Assembly: GCA_038748065.1 (NCBI GenBank)
Contig: JBCDJG010000003.1
Location: 62,001-126,000, forward strand
From: JBCDJG01 sp038748065
GTDB lineage: Bacteria > Pseudomonadota > Gammaproteobacteria > Pseudomonadales > Halieaceae
Length of the DNA: 64,000 nt
Reading direction: 5' to 3'
Shown in pieces: positions 33,153 through 40,775 of the stretch. The position numbers and the translations under genes were made by a program. Position 1 is the first letter of the stretch, and every line of letters begins with the position of its first letter. The notes beneath the pieces were generated by a model that saw only the letters and a list, made by a program, of their open reading frames with translations, made no database searches and was not told the origin of the DNA.

Positions 33153-33893
33153 ATGAACAAAACCAACAGCAACCGCAGAATCGCCCTGCTCATTGATTGC
33201 GACAATGTCAGCCACAAGTCTATCGAGGGCGTACTGGAGGAACTGGCCAAGTACGGTACGGTCAACGTGCGCCATGCCCATGGCGACTGGAATAGCCCGT
33301 CCTTGAGCGGCTGGGCGGATAAGCTGCACCCCCATGCCATCCGGCCAATGCAGCAGTTCGCCTACACCAAGGGTAAGAACGCCACCGACTCCGCCATGAT
33401 TATCGACGCCATGGACCTGCTCTACAGCGGTAACGTAGATGGCTTTGCCCTGATGACATCAGACAGTGACTTTACACCGCTCGTGCTGCGCATTCTCGAG
33501 AATGGCATGCCGGTATATGGTTTTGGCCGCAAGAAAACGCCCCAGGCATTCGTTGATGCCTGCTCGCCCTTCATTTACATCGAAAATTTGATGCAGGGTG
33601 AAGGCGATGAAAAGGATAAGGCCGGCGGTACCAAGCGCAAGACCCGCGCCCAACTGCGCCAGGACACAGCGCTAGTACGTCTACTACGCACGGCGGTGGA
33701 GCAAACCTGTGATGACGATGGCTGGGCCAACGTCGGCTCAGTCGCGAACTACATCGCCAATAACAACAGTTCCTTTTCCTCGATCAACTATGGCTTTCGC
33801 AAGATCAGCGACCTGATCAATGCCACAGAACTCTTCAACATGGAAATGCGCAACGGCACCGCCATGTATATCCGCGACCAGAGAGCCTCTTGA
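33153..33893 (+). CDS. NYN-domain ribonuclease-like protein with OST-HTH/LOTUS domain
   Basis: A 246-residue cytoplasmic protein. Residues ~8-150 are a NYN (PIN-like) domain: IALLIDCDNVSHKSIEGVLE with the acidic DxDN motif at 14-17, KNATDSAMIIDAMDLL near 74-89, and LMTSDSDFTPLVLRILENG near 98-116; these Asp residues form the metal site of the nuclease. Residues ~168-240 (ALVRLLRTAVEQTCDDDGWA, then NYGFRKISDLINATELFNME) are an OST-HTH/LOTUS domain, which binds RNA. The family (MARF1-like, YacP-like relatives) is associated with RNA turnover. It overlaps the nuclease gene by 4 bases (TTGA). Confidence 0.9.
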   Translation: MNKTNSNRRIALLIDCDNVSHKSIEGVLEELAKYGTVNVRHAHGDWNSPSLSGWADKLHPHAIRPMQQFAYTKGKNATDSAMIIDAMDLLYSGNVDGFALMTSDSDFTPLVLRILENGMPVYGFGRKKTPQAFVDACSPFIYIENLMQGEGDEKDKAGGTKRKTRAQLRQDTALVRLLRTAVEQTCDDDGWANVGSVANYIANNNSSFSSINYGFRKISDLINATELFNMEMRNGTAMYIRDQRAS

Positions 33894-34528
33894 GAATTCC
33901 CCGGCGGCTGCCTCGGCGCCTTTCACGGCGCAACCTGATCATCATTGCCGTGCTCGTGGGCCTGAGCCTGTATCAGGGCGTGACCGACGGTAGCATCACG
34001 TGGCACAAGACCGCCCTCGACCGCGTCAGCGCCTATATCAATCGAGATAGCGCCAGCTGGAAGCAGGCCACCGACCAGATCAATGACAGCTTTCCGGACG
34101 GGGCGCCAGCGGAGTTCGATTTGCAGGGCAGGGTAGTGCGCGTCTTCGACGGTGACACCGTTTCCGTTCTCGATGGCGACAAGCAGCAACATAAGGTGCG
34201 CCTGTATGCTATCGACAGCCCCGAATGGGACCAGGCCTACGGCAAGGCGGCCAAGCGGGAACTGACCCGTCTTGTGGATGGCGAGACGGTGGGCATCGAT
34301 ATCCGCGATACCGACCCCTACGGCCGCTCGGTCGGCTACCTTTGGCTGGGCCAGACCAATATTAATCGTGAAATGGTCGCGGCCGGTCTCGCCTGGTGGT
34401 ACCGCTATCACGGCCCTGGCGAGCATGCCTTACGCGAGGCCGAAGCCGAGGCACGGGCACAGCGCACCGGGCTTTGGGCCGACGAAGACCCCATGGCACC
34501 CTGGGACTGGCGCCGCGCCAGGCGCTAA
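33890..34528 (+). CDS. Membrane-anchored thermonuclease-family (SNase) protein
   Basis: A 212-residue protein starting with TTG in the TTGA overlap. It has a basic N-terminus (RRLPRRLSRRN) and one transmembrane helix (LIIIAVLVGLSLYQGV), then an SNase OB-fold domain: VVRVFDGDTVSVLDGDK near 80-96 (Ca-binding Asp), VRLYAIDSPEWDQAYG near 103-118 (Arg and Asp), and DPYGRSVGYLWLG with the second catalytic Arg. Staphylococcal-nuclease enzymes cut DNA and RNA. Anchoring suggests action at the periplasmic face. Being in one transcript with the NYN-LOTUS protein hints at a shared nucleic-acid role, although the compartments may differ. Confidence 0.88.
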   Translation: MRIPRRLPRRLSRRNLIIIAVLVGLSLYQGVTDGSITWHKTALDRVSAYINRDSASWKQATDQINDSFPDGAPAEFDLQGRVVRVFDGDTVSVLDGDKQQHKVRLYAIDSPEWDQAYGKAAKRELTRLVDGETVGIDIRDTDPYGRSVGYLWLGQTNINREMVAAGLAWWYRYHGPGEHALREAEAEARAQRTGLWADEDPMAPWDWRRARR

Positions 34529-34605
34529 ATCCCTCCACGCTGGGCGTCTCTAGCTGGCTTTTTTTCTGCCTTTTTAAAAAAAGTGGAGAAAAGTCCAGAA
34601 ATAAT

Positions 34606-34633
34606 TTGTGGTTAAAACCCCGCTTCCTATACT
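34606..34633 (+). promoter_or_regulatory. Candidate sigma-70 promoter for the CBM2 redox cluster
   Basis: A good -10 hexamer TATACT at 34628-34633 lies 16 bases after TTGTGG (34606-34611), which matches TTGACA at three positions. The first base of the GTG start is 35 bases downstream. The region from 34553 is AT-rich. Assigned by eye only. Confidence 0.35.
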
Positions 34634-34667
34634 CACGATAAGACCTTAGCCGACCTGTGGTCATTAC

Positions 34668-36326
34668 GTGGTAGCGAGATATAGGGCAAAGGCAATACCC
34701 TCTTCGACGGCGCGTCGTGCTGCGGGCCTCACTCGTCCGGGTGGGCCGAATCGCCTGGCAGCGCTAACAGCCCTTCTACTGACCGCAATCGCTTACGCCT
34801 CTCCGGCCCAGGCCGCACGCTGTGAATTCACCACCAAGAGCGAATGGAATAATGGTTTTACCGGCGAGGTTCGAATTCACAACGACGGTGCGTCCGCCAT
34901 CGATGGCTGGACGGTCGGCCTTGCCTTCAGCGGTAGTGCCAGCATCACCAAGGCCTGGAATACGCGCTTCAGCGGCAGTAATCCCTACGAGGCCAGGCAC
35001 AAGAATCACAACGAACGCATTGCCCCCGGCGGTAGCCAGTCCTTTGGCTTCAAGGGCAAGAAGGCGGTGCACGGTGAGCCCCTCGCACCGCCAACGCTAA
35101 GCGGCATCTGTGGAGAAGACGATAGCGGCTCGACGCAGCCTGATCCTCCGCCGCCAGTGGCGGCGGCCTGTGAGTACAAGGTCGTCAAGGGTTGGAATTC
35201 CGGTTTTCAGGGCAAGGTAACCATCACCAACGTCGAAGACGTCGCCATCGAGGCGTGGTCGGTGACATTGGACTTCCCCGATGGCTCAAACGTCAATGGC
35301 AGTTGGAACAGCAAACGCAGCGGCGATAATCCCTATCGCTTCGATAACGCCAACTATAACGGCACGATCAATCCCGGCCAGTCGATCCACTTTGGCTTCA
35401 ACGCACAGCGGCCCTTTGAGCACGCGCCAGATGTAAGGCCGACACTGGGCGGCATATGCGCGTCGGGTGCCAGCGGCAATCAGCGGCCCGTAGCTGACGC
35501 CACTGCGTCGGTGACCAGTGGGCAGATACCCCTCAGCGTTGACTTCAGTGCGCTGTCCTCCAGCGATGCCGATGGCGATACGCTCGACTATGCCTGGATA
35601 TTCGGCGATGGTGCGACCTCTGATCAGCCGGCACCGAGCCACGTGTTTACCACGCCGGGGACCTACGCGGTCTCGCTGGTGGTCAATGACGGTGAGCTTG
35701 ACTCTGCCCCGGTCACCCTCAGCATCACTGCGGAGGCGGCGCCAGACCCCGATCCCGATCCCGATCCCGATCCTGACCCGGATCCTGACCCTAACCCCAA
35801 TCAAAGTGGCTTCGTACTGGATGCGCAGCGCTCGGCCCTGCACTTCGTATCGACGAAAAAGACCCACGTGGTTGAGGTCCATCGCTTCACGCGGCTCAGC
35901 GGCCAGATCGATGAGACGGGCGCGGCCGAGATCAAGATCGATTTGGACAGCGTGGATACGGGTATCGCCGTGCGTGACCAGCGCATGCGCGATCACCTGT
36001 TTGAGACGGCGCTGCATGGCGAAGCAGCGGTCAGCCTGAACGTTGACCTGGCTGAGCTCGCGGACCTGGCACCAGGCAGCAGCCTGTATCGCACGATCGC
36101 GCCCTCGGTGAACCTGCACGGCGTGATGCTCTCGCTGGATGTGCAGGTGAAAATCACCCGCCTGTCTGACACGGAACTGCTGGTGCAGAACACTGCGCCG
36201 GTGTTGGTCAGTGCCGCTGACTTCGACCTGATTGACGGTATCGAGGTGCTGCGAAACCTGGCAGGGCTGAGCGTGATCAGCCATGCAGTACCGACGAATT
36301 TCCACCTGGTATTCAGGGGGGAATGA
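34668..36326 (+). CDS. Secreted CBM2-CBM2-PKD-YceI protein (Cbp2E-like)
   Basis: A 552-residue exported protein. Signal peptide near 27-50 (RLAALTALLLTAIAYASPAQ). Two CBM2 cellulose-binding modules: residues ~51-145 (CEFTTKSEWNNGFTGEVRI) and ~165-265 (CEYKVVKGWNSGFQGKVTI). Each keeps two surface aromatics (WNNGF/WNSGF and AWN/SWN); the third has His or Tyr in place of Trp. A PKD domain follows near 270-355, then a (DP)n linker and a YceI domain near 385-552 (LDAQRSALHFVSTKKTHVVE). YceI lipocalin-like domains bind polyprenoids and quinones. Architecture recalls Cellvibrio Cbp2E, linked to redox-assisted cellulose attack. GTG start; only 4 bases separate it from the next gene. Confidence 0.85.
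   Translation: MVARYRAKAIPSSTARRAAGLTRPGGPNRLAALTALLLTAIAYASPAQAARCEFTTKSEWNNGFTGEVRIHNDGASAIDGWTVGLAFSGSASITKAWNTRFSGSNPYEARHKNHNERIAPGGSQSFGFKGKKAVHGEPLAPPTLSGICGEDDSGSTQPDPPPPVAAACEYKVVKGWNSGFQGKVTITNVEDVAIEAWSVTLDFPDGSNVNGSWNSKRSGDNPYRFDNANYNGTINPGQSIHFGFNAQRPFEHAPDVRPTLGGICASGASGNQRPVADATASVTSGQIPLSVDFSALSSSDADGDTLDYAWIFGDGATSDQPAPSHVFTTPGTYAVSLVVNDGELDSAPVTLSITAEAAPDPDPDPDPDPDPDPDPNPNQSGFVLDAQRSALHFVSTKKTHVVEVHRFTRLSGQIDETGAAEIKIDLDSVDTGIAVRDQRMRDHLFETALHGEAAVSLNVDLAELADLAPGSSLYRTIAPSVNLHGVMLSLDVQVKITRLSDTELLVQNTAPVLVSAADFDLIDGIEVLRNLAGLSVISHAVPTNFHLVFRGE
35743..35802 (+). repeat. Asp-Pro coding repeat (linker)
   Basis: The hexamer CCCGAT and close variants repeat about eight times and encode a (DP)n run ending in NPNPNQ-like residues. 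It is a flexible interdomain linker between the PKD and YceI modules of the CBM2 protein, not a separate element. Confidence 0.9.
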
Positions 36327-36330
36327 CGCG

Positions 36331-39300
36331 ATGACGATAAAGCAGCAGACCGTCGCGATTTTCCTCTTCATTGGCCTGGTCCTGCCGGCCGCTTTCCTGG
36401 CGCAGCCGTCGAGGGCGGCAGGTACCTGTGCTTATGAAATCGAGGACGAGTGGAACCGTGGCTTCAAAGGCAAGGTCACGCTGACCAATGGCGCCGATGC
36501 CGTCGACACGTGGTCCGTCGCCTGGAACTGGCCCACCGGCATTTCACTCAGCAATGGCTGGAACGCGACCTTCAACTGTGACAACAGTGGCTGCGTGATT
36601 ACGCCGCCAGCCTGGAAGCCCGGCCTGAACGCCGGCGAGAGCCACAACTTTGGCTTTGTCGCCAACAAGCCCGAGGGCGCGAGCGCCAGCTCGCTGATGC
36701 CAGGGGGTGACTTCTGCGGTGTTGTCAGTGGTGTAGGCGCCGCCGGCGACGTGTGGGAGCTCGATGCGAGCCGCTCCTCCATTCACTACGTGTCGGTGAA
36801 AAAAGACCACGTGGCCGAAACCAACACCTTCGCCATTGCCGGGACTGGCGATGCCGCGTTGCGAGGGTCGCTCGATGCCAGCGGCGCCGCTCGACTCGAG
36901 ATAGACCTGACCGAGGTAGCAACGGGTGTTGATATCCGCAACAGTCGCCTGCTGTCTTTGCTCTTTGAGACTGAGCTGCTGCCGAAGGCCTATTTCGAGG
37001 CCAGCGTCGATCTGGCCAGCGTAGCGGCCATGGACCCCGGCGATATAGAAACGCGCGTGCTGCTGGGCGAGCTCGGCCTGCACGGGGCGCGGCAGGGAGT
37101 GGCAGCCAGCGTGCTGATTACCAAGCTCACCGATGATGAATTCAGCGTGGCCACACTGGCGCCGATCGTGATTGACGCGAAGAACTTTGATATGGCCGCA
37201 GGCATTGAGGCCCTGCGCCTGGTCGCGAACCTCAGCGCTATCGGCGAGGCGGTGCCCGTCTACTTTGACCTTACCTATCGCCTGAATCCCGACCCGGGTG
37301 CGCAAGGTATTGCCCTGCCGGCGGTCCCTGATGCGCCCATCGAGCTTAGCGGCGAGTTCAACGCCAACGCCGCCGAAGCCAGCCTTAACTGGCGAGACAA
37401 CAGTGTTGACGAGAGCCAGTTCCTGGTACGCCGACGCCCCGTGGACGGCCACTGGCAGACCGTGGCCGCATTGCCCGCGAACGCCAGCTACCTGGCGGAG
37501 GGCCTGCCCGATTCCGGCGAGTTTGATTATAAGGTGATTGCCTTGAATGGCAGCATGCCCTCGCTGCCGAGTAATGTTGAGCGGGTCGTCGTAACCGAGG
37601 GCAATCAGCTCGTGCGCGGTCAGGCAATCTATGCAGAGCAATGCGCAGGCTGTCACGGCGTGAGCGGGGAGGGCACGGCCGACTTCCCACCCGTGGATAC
37701 GGCGCGGGAAATGGCGGCCCTGATCACCTACATCGAAGACAACATGCCCTTTAACAACGCCGCTAGCTGTGACGCGCGTTGCGCAGAAGATGTGGCCGCC
37801 TTCATCCAGACCCTGTGGGTGCCCGAGACGGCCTGCGATGTCCAGCTCAGCCCGGTAAGCTACGGCGCTCGCCAGCTTAAATTACTGACGCAGTTTGAAT
37901 ACCAGAACAGTGTGGAAGATCTTTTCGGCGTTGATTTTAATGCCGCAGACGGGCTCTCTGCCGATACCAAGATCGGCTTTTTCTTCAACAACACGCACAG
38001 CCCTGTAACTGCGGCGGCTTACAGCAATTACCTGCTGGTGGCGGAAGAGATCGCCCAGTGGTCTTCGGAGCGCGGTTTTGCCCCGGCGCTCGACTGCAAT
38101 AGCCCCAACAACGCCTGCGTTAATCGCTTGGTCAACGAGCTGGCACCGAGGGTCTTTCGGCGGCCGCTGTCGCAAAGTGAAAAAGAGACCTATCGCGCGC
38201 TGGCCGACGGCACCCGGACCAGCGGTGATATCGAAGCGGGACTGCGCCTGGCGATCGAGGCTCTGCTGTCCTCGCCGCAGTTCCTGTACCGCTCGGAGCT
38301 GGGTGAACCTAATCCCGACAACAGCACGCTCGACGGCGATGCCTTTGAACTAACGTCCTTTGAGATGGCGACCTTCCTGGCCTATACCCTCACCGGTAGC
38401 ACACCTGACGCGGCCCTGCTCGACGCCGCCGCGCGCGGTGAGTTGCGCGACGACGCCTCCATTCTTGCGGAGGCCGCGCGACTGGCAGATCAGGCCAGGC
38501 CTTCCCTCGCCAACTTTGTGGGCAACTGGCTGGGCACCGCCGACCTGGAACTCGCGGCGAAAGACGACACGATCTGGCCCGGCTTCCCCGAGCTGGTACC
38601 GCATATGAAGCAGGAAATTAACGAGGTCTTTGCCCATGTCATGCTGACGCCGGACGAACAGTTCAGCTCGCTCTACGACGCCAACTACACCTTTCTGAAT
38701 GGTCCCCTGGCAGCGCACTATGGTCTGGCCGGTATCGCCGGCGACGACTTCCAGCAGGTTAGCACCAGCGACCGCGGTGGTATTCTCGCCAGCGGCGCGT
38801 TCATGGCACGCTGGGGTGAGTCGGTGGAATCCTCACCCATCCTTCGCTCGGTGCGTGTACGCCGGCGCATGCTCTGCCAGGATCAGCCTGACCCGCCAGC
38901 CGGCACGTTCGCGGCGCGGGAGCAGAAGCTGGCGGCCCTGTCGAACTTCCTGATGCAGCCGACCACCACGAACCGGATGAAGTACCACCGGCTCACGGAA
39001 GACTCGCCCTGTACTACCTGCCATCTGGAATACATCAACCCACTGGGCTTTGGCATGGAGGATTTCGATACGGTCGGCCGCGTACGCAGCGTTGACCTGA
39101 ACAGTAACCCCATCGACGCCGCCGGCGTGCTGTTCGCGCCCAATCGCTACAGCGATCTTGACCAGTCGCTGGCCTTCCTGGGTACTCGCGGCCTGGGCAC
39201 ACTGCTGGCGCAGCAGCCTGCGGCCCAGGCCTGTTTGCCGCAGCAGCTGTTCCGCTATGTGATGGGTGTTGGCTATCAGCTTATCGACCAGGATGATCCG

Positions 39301-39471
39301 GGCGGCCCGCAGCTGGTCAGCGAGGCGGAAAAATCCGGTTACGCCTGTGAGGTCGACCGGTTACAGCAAACCATGATGAACACGAGTCCGCGCGCCATGC
39401 TGGAATCCTTCGGCGTGCTGCAGGCAGTGCGCTATCGCAAGGCCTGGCCGCGTGATGCAGCGACAAATTGA
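36331..39471 (+). CDS. Secreted CBM2-YceI-Fn3-cytochrome c-DUF1592-type multidomain protein (Cbp2D-like)
   Basis: I use ATG 36331 (AGGGGGG upstream, signal peptide VAIFLFIGLVLPAAFLAQ next); the frame continues back to 36283 without signals. About 1046 residues: CBM2 near 32-125 (YEIEDEWNRGFKGKVTL), YceI near 145-320 (LDASRSSIHYVSVKKDHVAE), Fn3 near 330-425, cytochrome c near 427-500 with C438xxC441H (haem), then the DUF1587/1595/1592/1588/1585 block known from planctomycete-type cytochromes (RVFRRPLSQSEKETYRAL; DRGGILASGAFMARWGES; a second CxxCH at 894-898 followed by INPLGFGMEDFD). Likely binds cellulose and passes electrons. Recalls Cellvibrio Cbp2D. Co-transcribed with its neighbours. Confidence 0.87.
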   Translation: MTIKQQTVAIFLFIGLVLPAAFLAQPSRAAGTCAYEIEDEWNRGFKGKVTLTNGADAVDTWSVAWNWPTGISLSNGWNATFNCDNSGCVITPPAWKPGLNAGESHNFGFVANKPEGASASSLMPGGDFCGVVSGVGAAGDVWELDASRSSIHYVSVKKDHVAETNTFAIAGTGDAALRGSLDASGAARLEIDLTEVATGVDIRNSRLLSLLFETELLPKAYFEASVDLASVAAMDPGDIETRVLLGELGLHGARQGVAASVLITKLTDDEFSVATLAPIVIDAKNFDMAAGIEALRLVANLSAIGEAVPVYFDLTYRLNPDPGAQGIALPAVPDAPIELSGEFNANAAEASLNWRDNSVDESQFLVRRRPVDGHWQTVAALPANASYLAEGLPDSGEFDYKVIALNGSMPSLPSNVERVVVTEGNQLVRGQAIYAEQCAGCHGVSGEGTADFPPVDTAREMAALITYIEDNMPFNNAASCDARCAEDVAAFIQTLWVPETACDVQLSPVSYGARQLKLLTQFEYQNSVEDLFGVDFNAADGLSADTKIGFFFNNTHSPVTAAAYSNYLLVAEEIAQWSSERGFAPALDCNSPNNACVNRLVNELAPRVFRRPLSQSEKETYRALADGTRTSGDIEAGLRLAIEALLSSPQFLYRSELGEPNPDNSTLDGDAFELTSFEMATFLAYTLTGSTPDAALLDAAARGELRDDASILAEAARLADQARPSLANFVGNWLGTADLELAAKDDTIWPGFPELVPHMKQEINEVFAHVMLTPDEQFSSLYDANYTFLNGPLAAHYGLAGIAGDDFQQVSTSDRGGILASGAFMARWGESVESSPILRSVRVRRRMLCQDQPDPPAGTFAAREQKLAALSNFLMQPTTTNRMKYHRLTEDSPCTTCHLEYINPLGFGMEDFDTVGRVRSVDLNSNPIDAAGVLFAPNRYSDLDQSLAFLGTRGLGTLLAQQPAAQACLPQQLFRYVMGVGYQLIDQDDPGGPQLVSEAEKSGYACEVDRLQQTMMNTSPRAMLESFGVLQAVRYRKAWPRDAATN

Positions 39472-39483
39472 GGCGGGGGGATT

Positions 39484-40710
39484 GTGGTGAACACAGTAGA
39501 TAGCGACACGCTCCGCCAATCGCGCCGGCGCTTCCTGAAGACCTGCGCAGCCTCGGGTATTCCCCTTGCGCTGCTGAAAGCCTCGCCCTTGATCAGCGGG
39601 GCGATGTTCGCGCGCGAGGCCGATGCCCAGGGTGGGGTGAATAAAACGGTGGCGATCTACGTGCCGGGCGGCGGTATCCATGAGTTCTGGGCGCCCCGCG
39701 TGATTAATGGCAACCTGACAATGGGGCCGATGTCGGCGGGCTACGACAGCGTAAAGGACGACTGTAACTTTCTGCTGAACATGTCCCACAGTAACGCGGG
39801 TCACGGTCGTATGCCCGTGATGCTCACCGATCGTTACCATGGCAAGGACACCTATGATGTCTTCATGGGCAAGCGCCTGGGCCCGTTGCTGCCCTTTCCC
39901 TATGTAAACCTCGGGGTGCAGAGCAACGGCAACGGCTATATGACCCGGGACAATAATGCCCAGATTCCTTTTCAGGATAATCCCTTTACGGCTTTCCGTT
40001 TGCTCTTCGGTAACGCCACGGCGTCCCCCAAGTCCGCTCTGATTGATGCCCATCAGGAAGCGGTAAGCGCCATCCGCAGCAAGCTGGGCGGCTATGAAAC
40101 CGATCGCCTTGATGAGCACCTCGAAGCGATCGCCGACACCGAGCGTCGGCTCGCCAGCCAGGCCCAGGGCAGTAATGCCTGCCCGAATCTGCCGGATGCG
40201 TCTGAGTTTGATCTTAACGGCGGCACCTTTACGCGTGAGGCAAAGCTGCAAATCGATATCGCGGTGGCAGCTCTAGGTTGTTCGCTGACGCGGTCGGTGT
40301 CGATTGGTTTTGGTAATCACCAGTCGCAGTTCCGCATTCCGGAGCTGAACTTTCAGGGCATCTACCACCAGTCAATACACGGCGGCAGCCGCGGCCTGCC
40401 CAACTATCCCTACTACACGGAGATTCGATCTCATCTCGGCAGTCTCACTGCCTACCTGATCCGGCGATTGCGCGAGACCGGCCAGCTCGACAGCACCATC
40501 GTGGTGGAGACCACAGATATGGGCCATGCAGACAAGCACGGTAGCAGCGATGTACCGCTACTGATTGCCGGCGGTGGCGGCGCCATTCACACCGGTGTTG
40601 CAAGCCCGGTGGGCGCAGGCTATAACAACCACGACGTGCTCTACACTGCCGCACAGGTCTGTGGTGTCGACTTTGATACCGGGCGGGAGATTCCTGGCAT
40701 TCGAGTGTGA
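39484..40710 (+). CDS. DUF1552 protein, Tat-exported
   Basis: A 408-residue protein with a twin-arginine signal (SRRRFLKTCAASGIPLALLK). The body has the DUF1552 pattern: VAIYVPGGGIHEFWAPRVIN, LNMSHSNAGHGRMPVMLTDR, NNAQIPFQDNPFTAFRLLFG, LDEHLEAIADTERRL and a C-terminal VVETTDMGHADKHGSSDVPL, NHDVLYTAAQVCGV. DUF1552 proteins are regularly encoded beside DUF1592/1588-type cytochromes and belong to the DUF1501/sulfatase-like alkaline phosphatase fold group; their chemistry is unknown. The short gap and GTG start (39484, or GTG at 39487) after a GGGGGG site tie it to the CBM2 operon. Presumed periplasmic partner of the cytochrome. Confidence 0.85.
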   Translation: MVNTVDSDTLRQSRRRFLKTCAASGIPLALLKASPLISGAMFAREADAQGGVNKTVAIYVPGGGIHEFWAPRVINGNLTMGPMSAGYDSVKDDCNFLLNMSHSNAGHGRMPVMLTDRYHGKDTYDVFMGKRLGPLLPFPYVNLGVQSNGNGYMTRDNNAQIPFQDNPFTAFRLLFGNATASPKSALIDAHQEAVSAIRSKLGGYETDRLDEHLEAIADTERRLASQAQGSNACPNLPDASEFDLNGGTFTREAKLQIDIAVAALGCSLTRSVSIGFGNHQSQFRIPELNFQGIYHQSIHGGSRGLPNYPYYTEIRSHLGSLTAYLIRRLRETGQLDSTIVVETTDMGHADKHGSSDVPLLIAGGGGAIHTGVASPVGAGYNNHDVLYTAAQVCGVDFDTGREIPGIRV

Positions 40711-40775
40711 GGCGCGGCGCTCAAGCTGCAGGCACCAAAGCTGCAGACCCCAGAACAGCATAAGGGCCTCACCCC

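Noticed and set aside
34553..34586. T-run and A-run sequence after the SNase gene considered as a terminator
   Set aside because: No GC-rich stem precedes the T run; the T and A runs pair only with each other, so I do not call it.
35743..35802. Short tandem repeat considered as a CRISPR or satellite
   Set aside because: It is an in-frame Asp-Pro linker within the CBM2-YceI protein, with no spacers.
36544..37656. A 370-residue minus-strand open frame inside the CBM2-cytochrome gene
   Set aside because: It mirrors the coding strand of a recognisable multi-domain protein and has no start signals.
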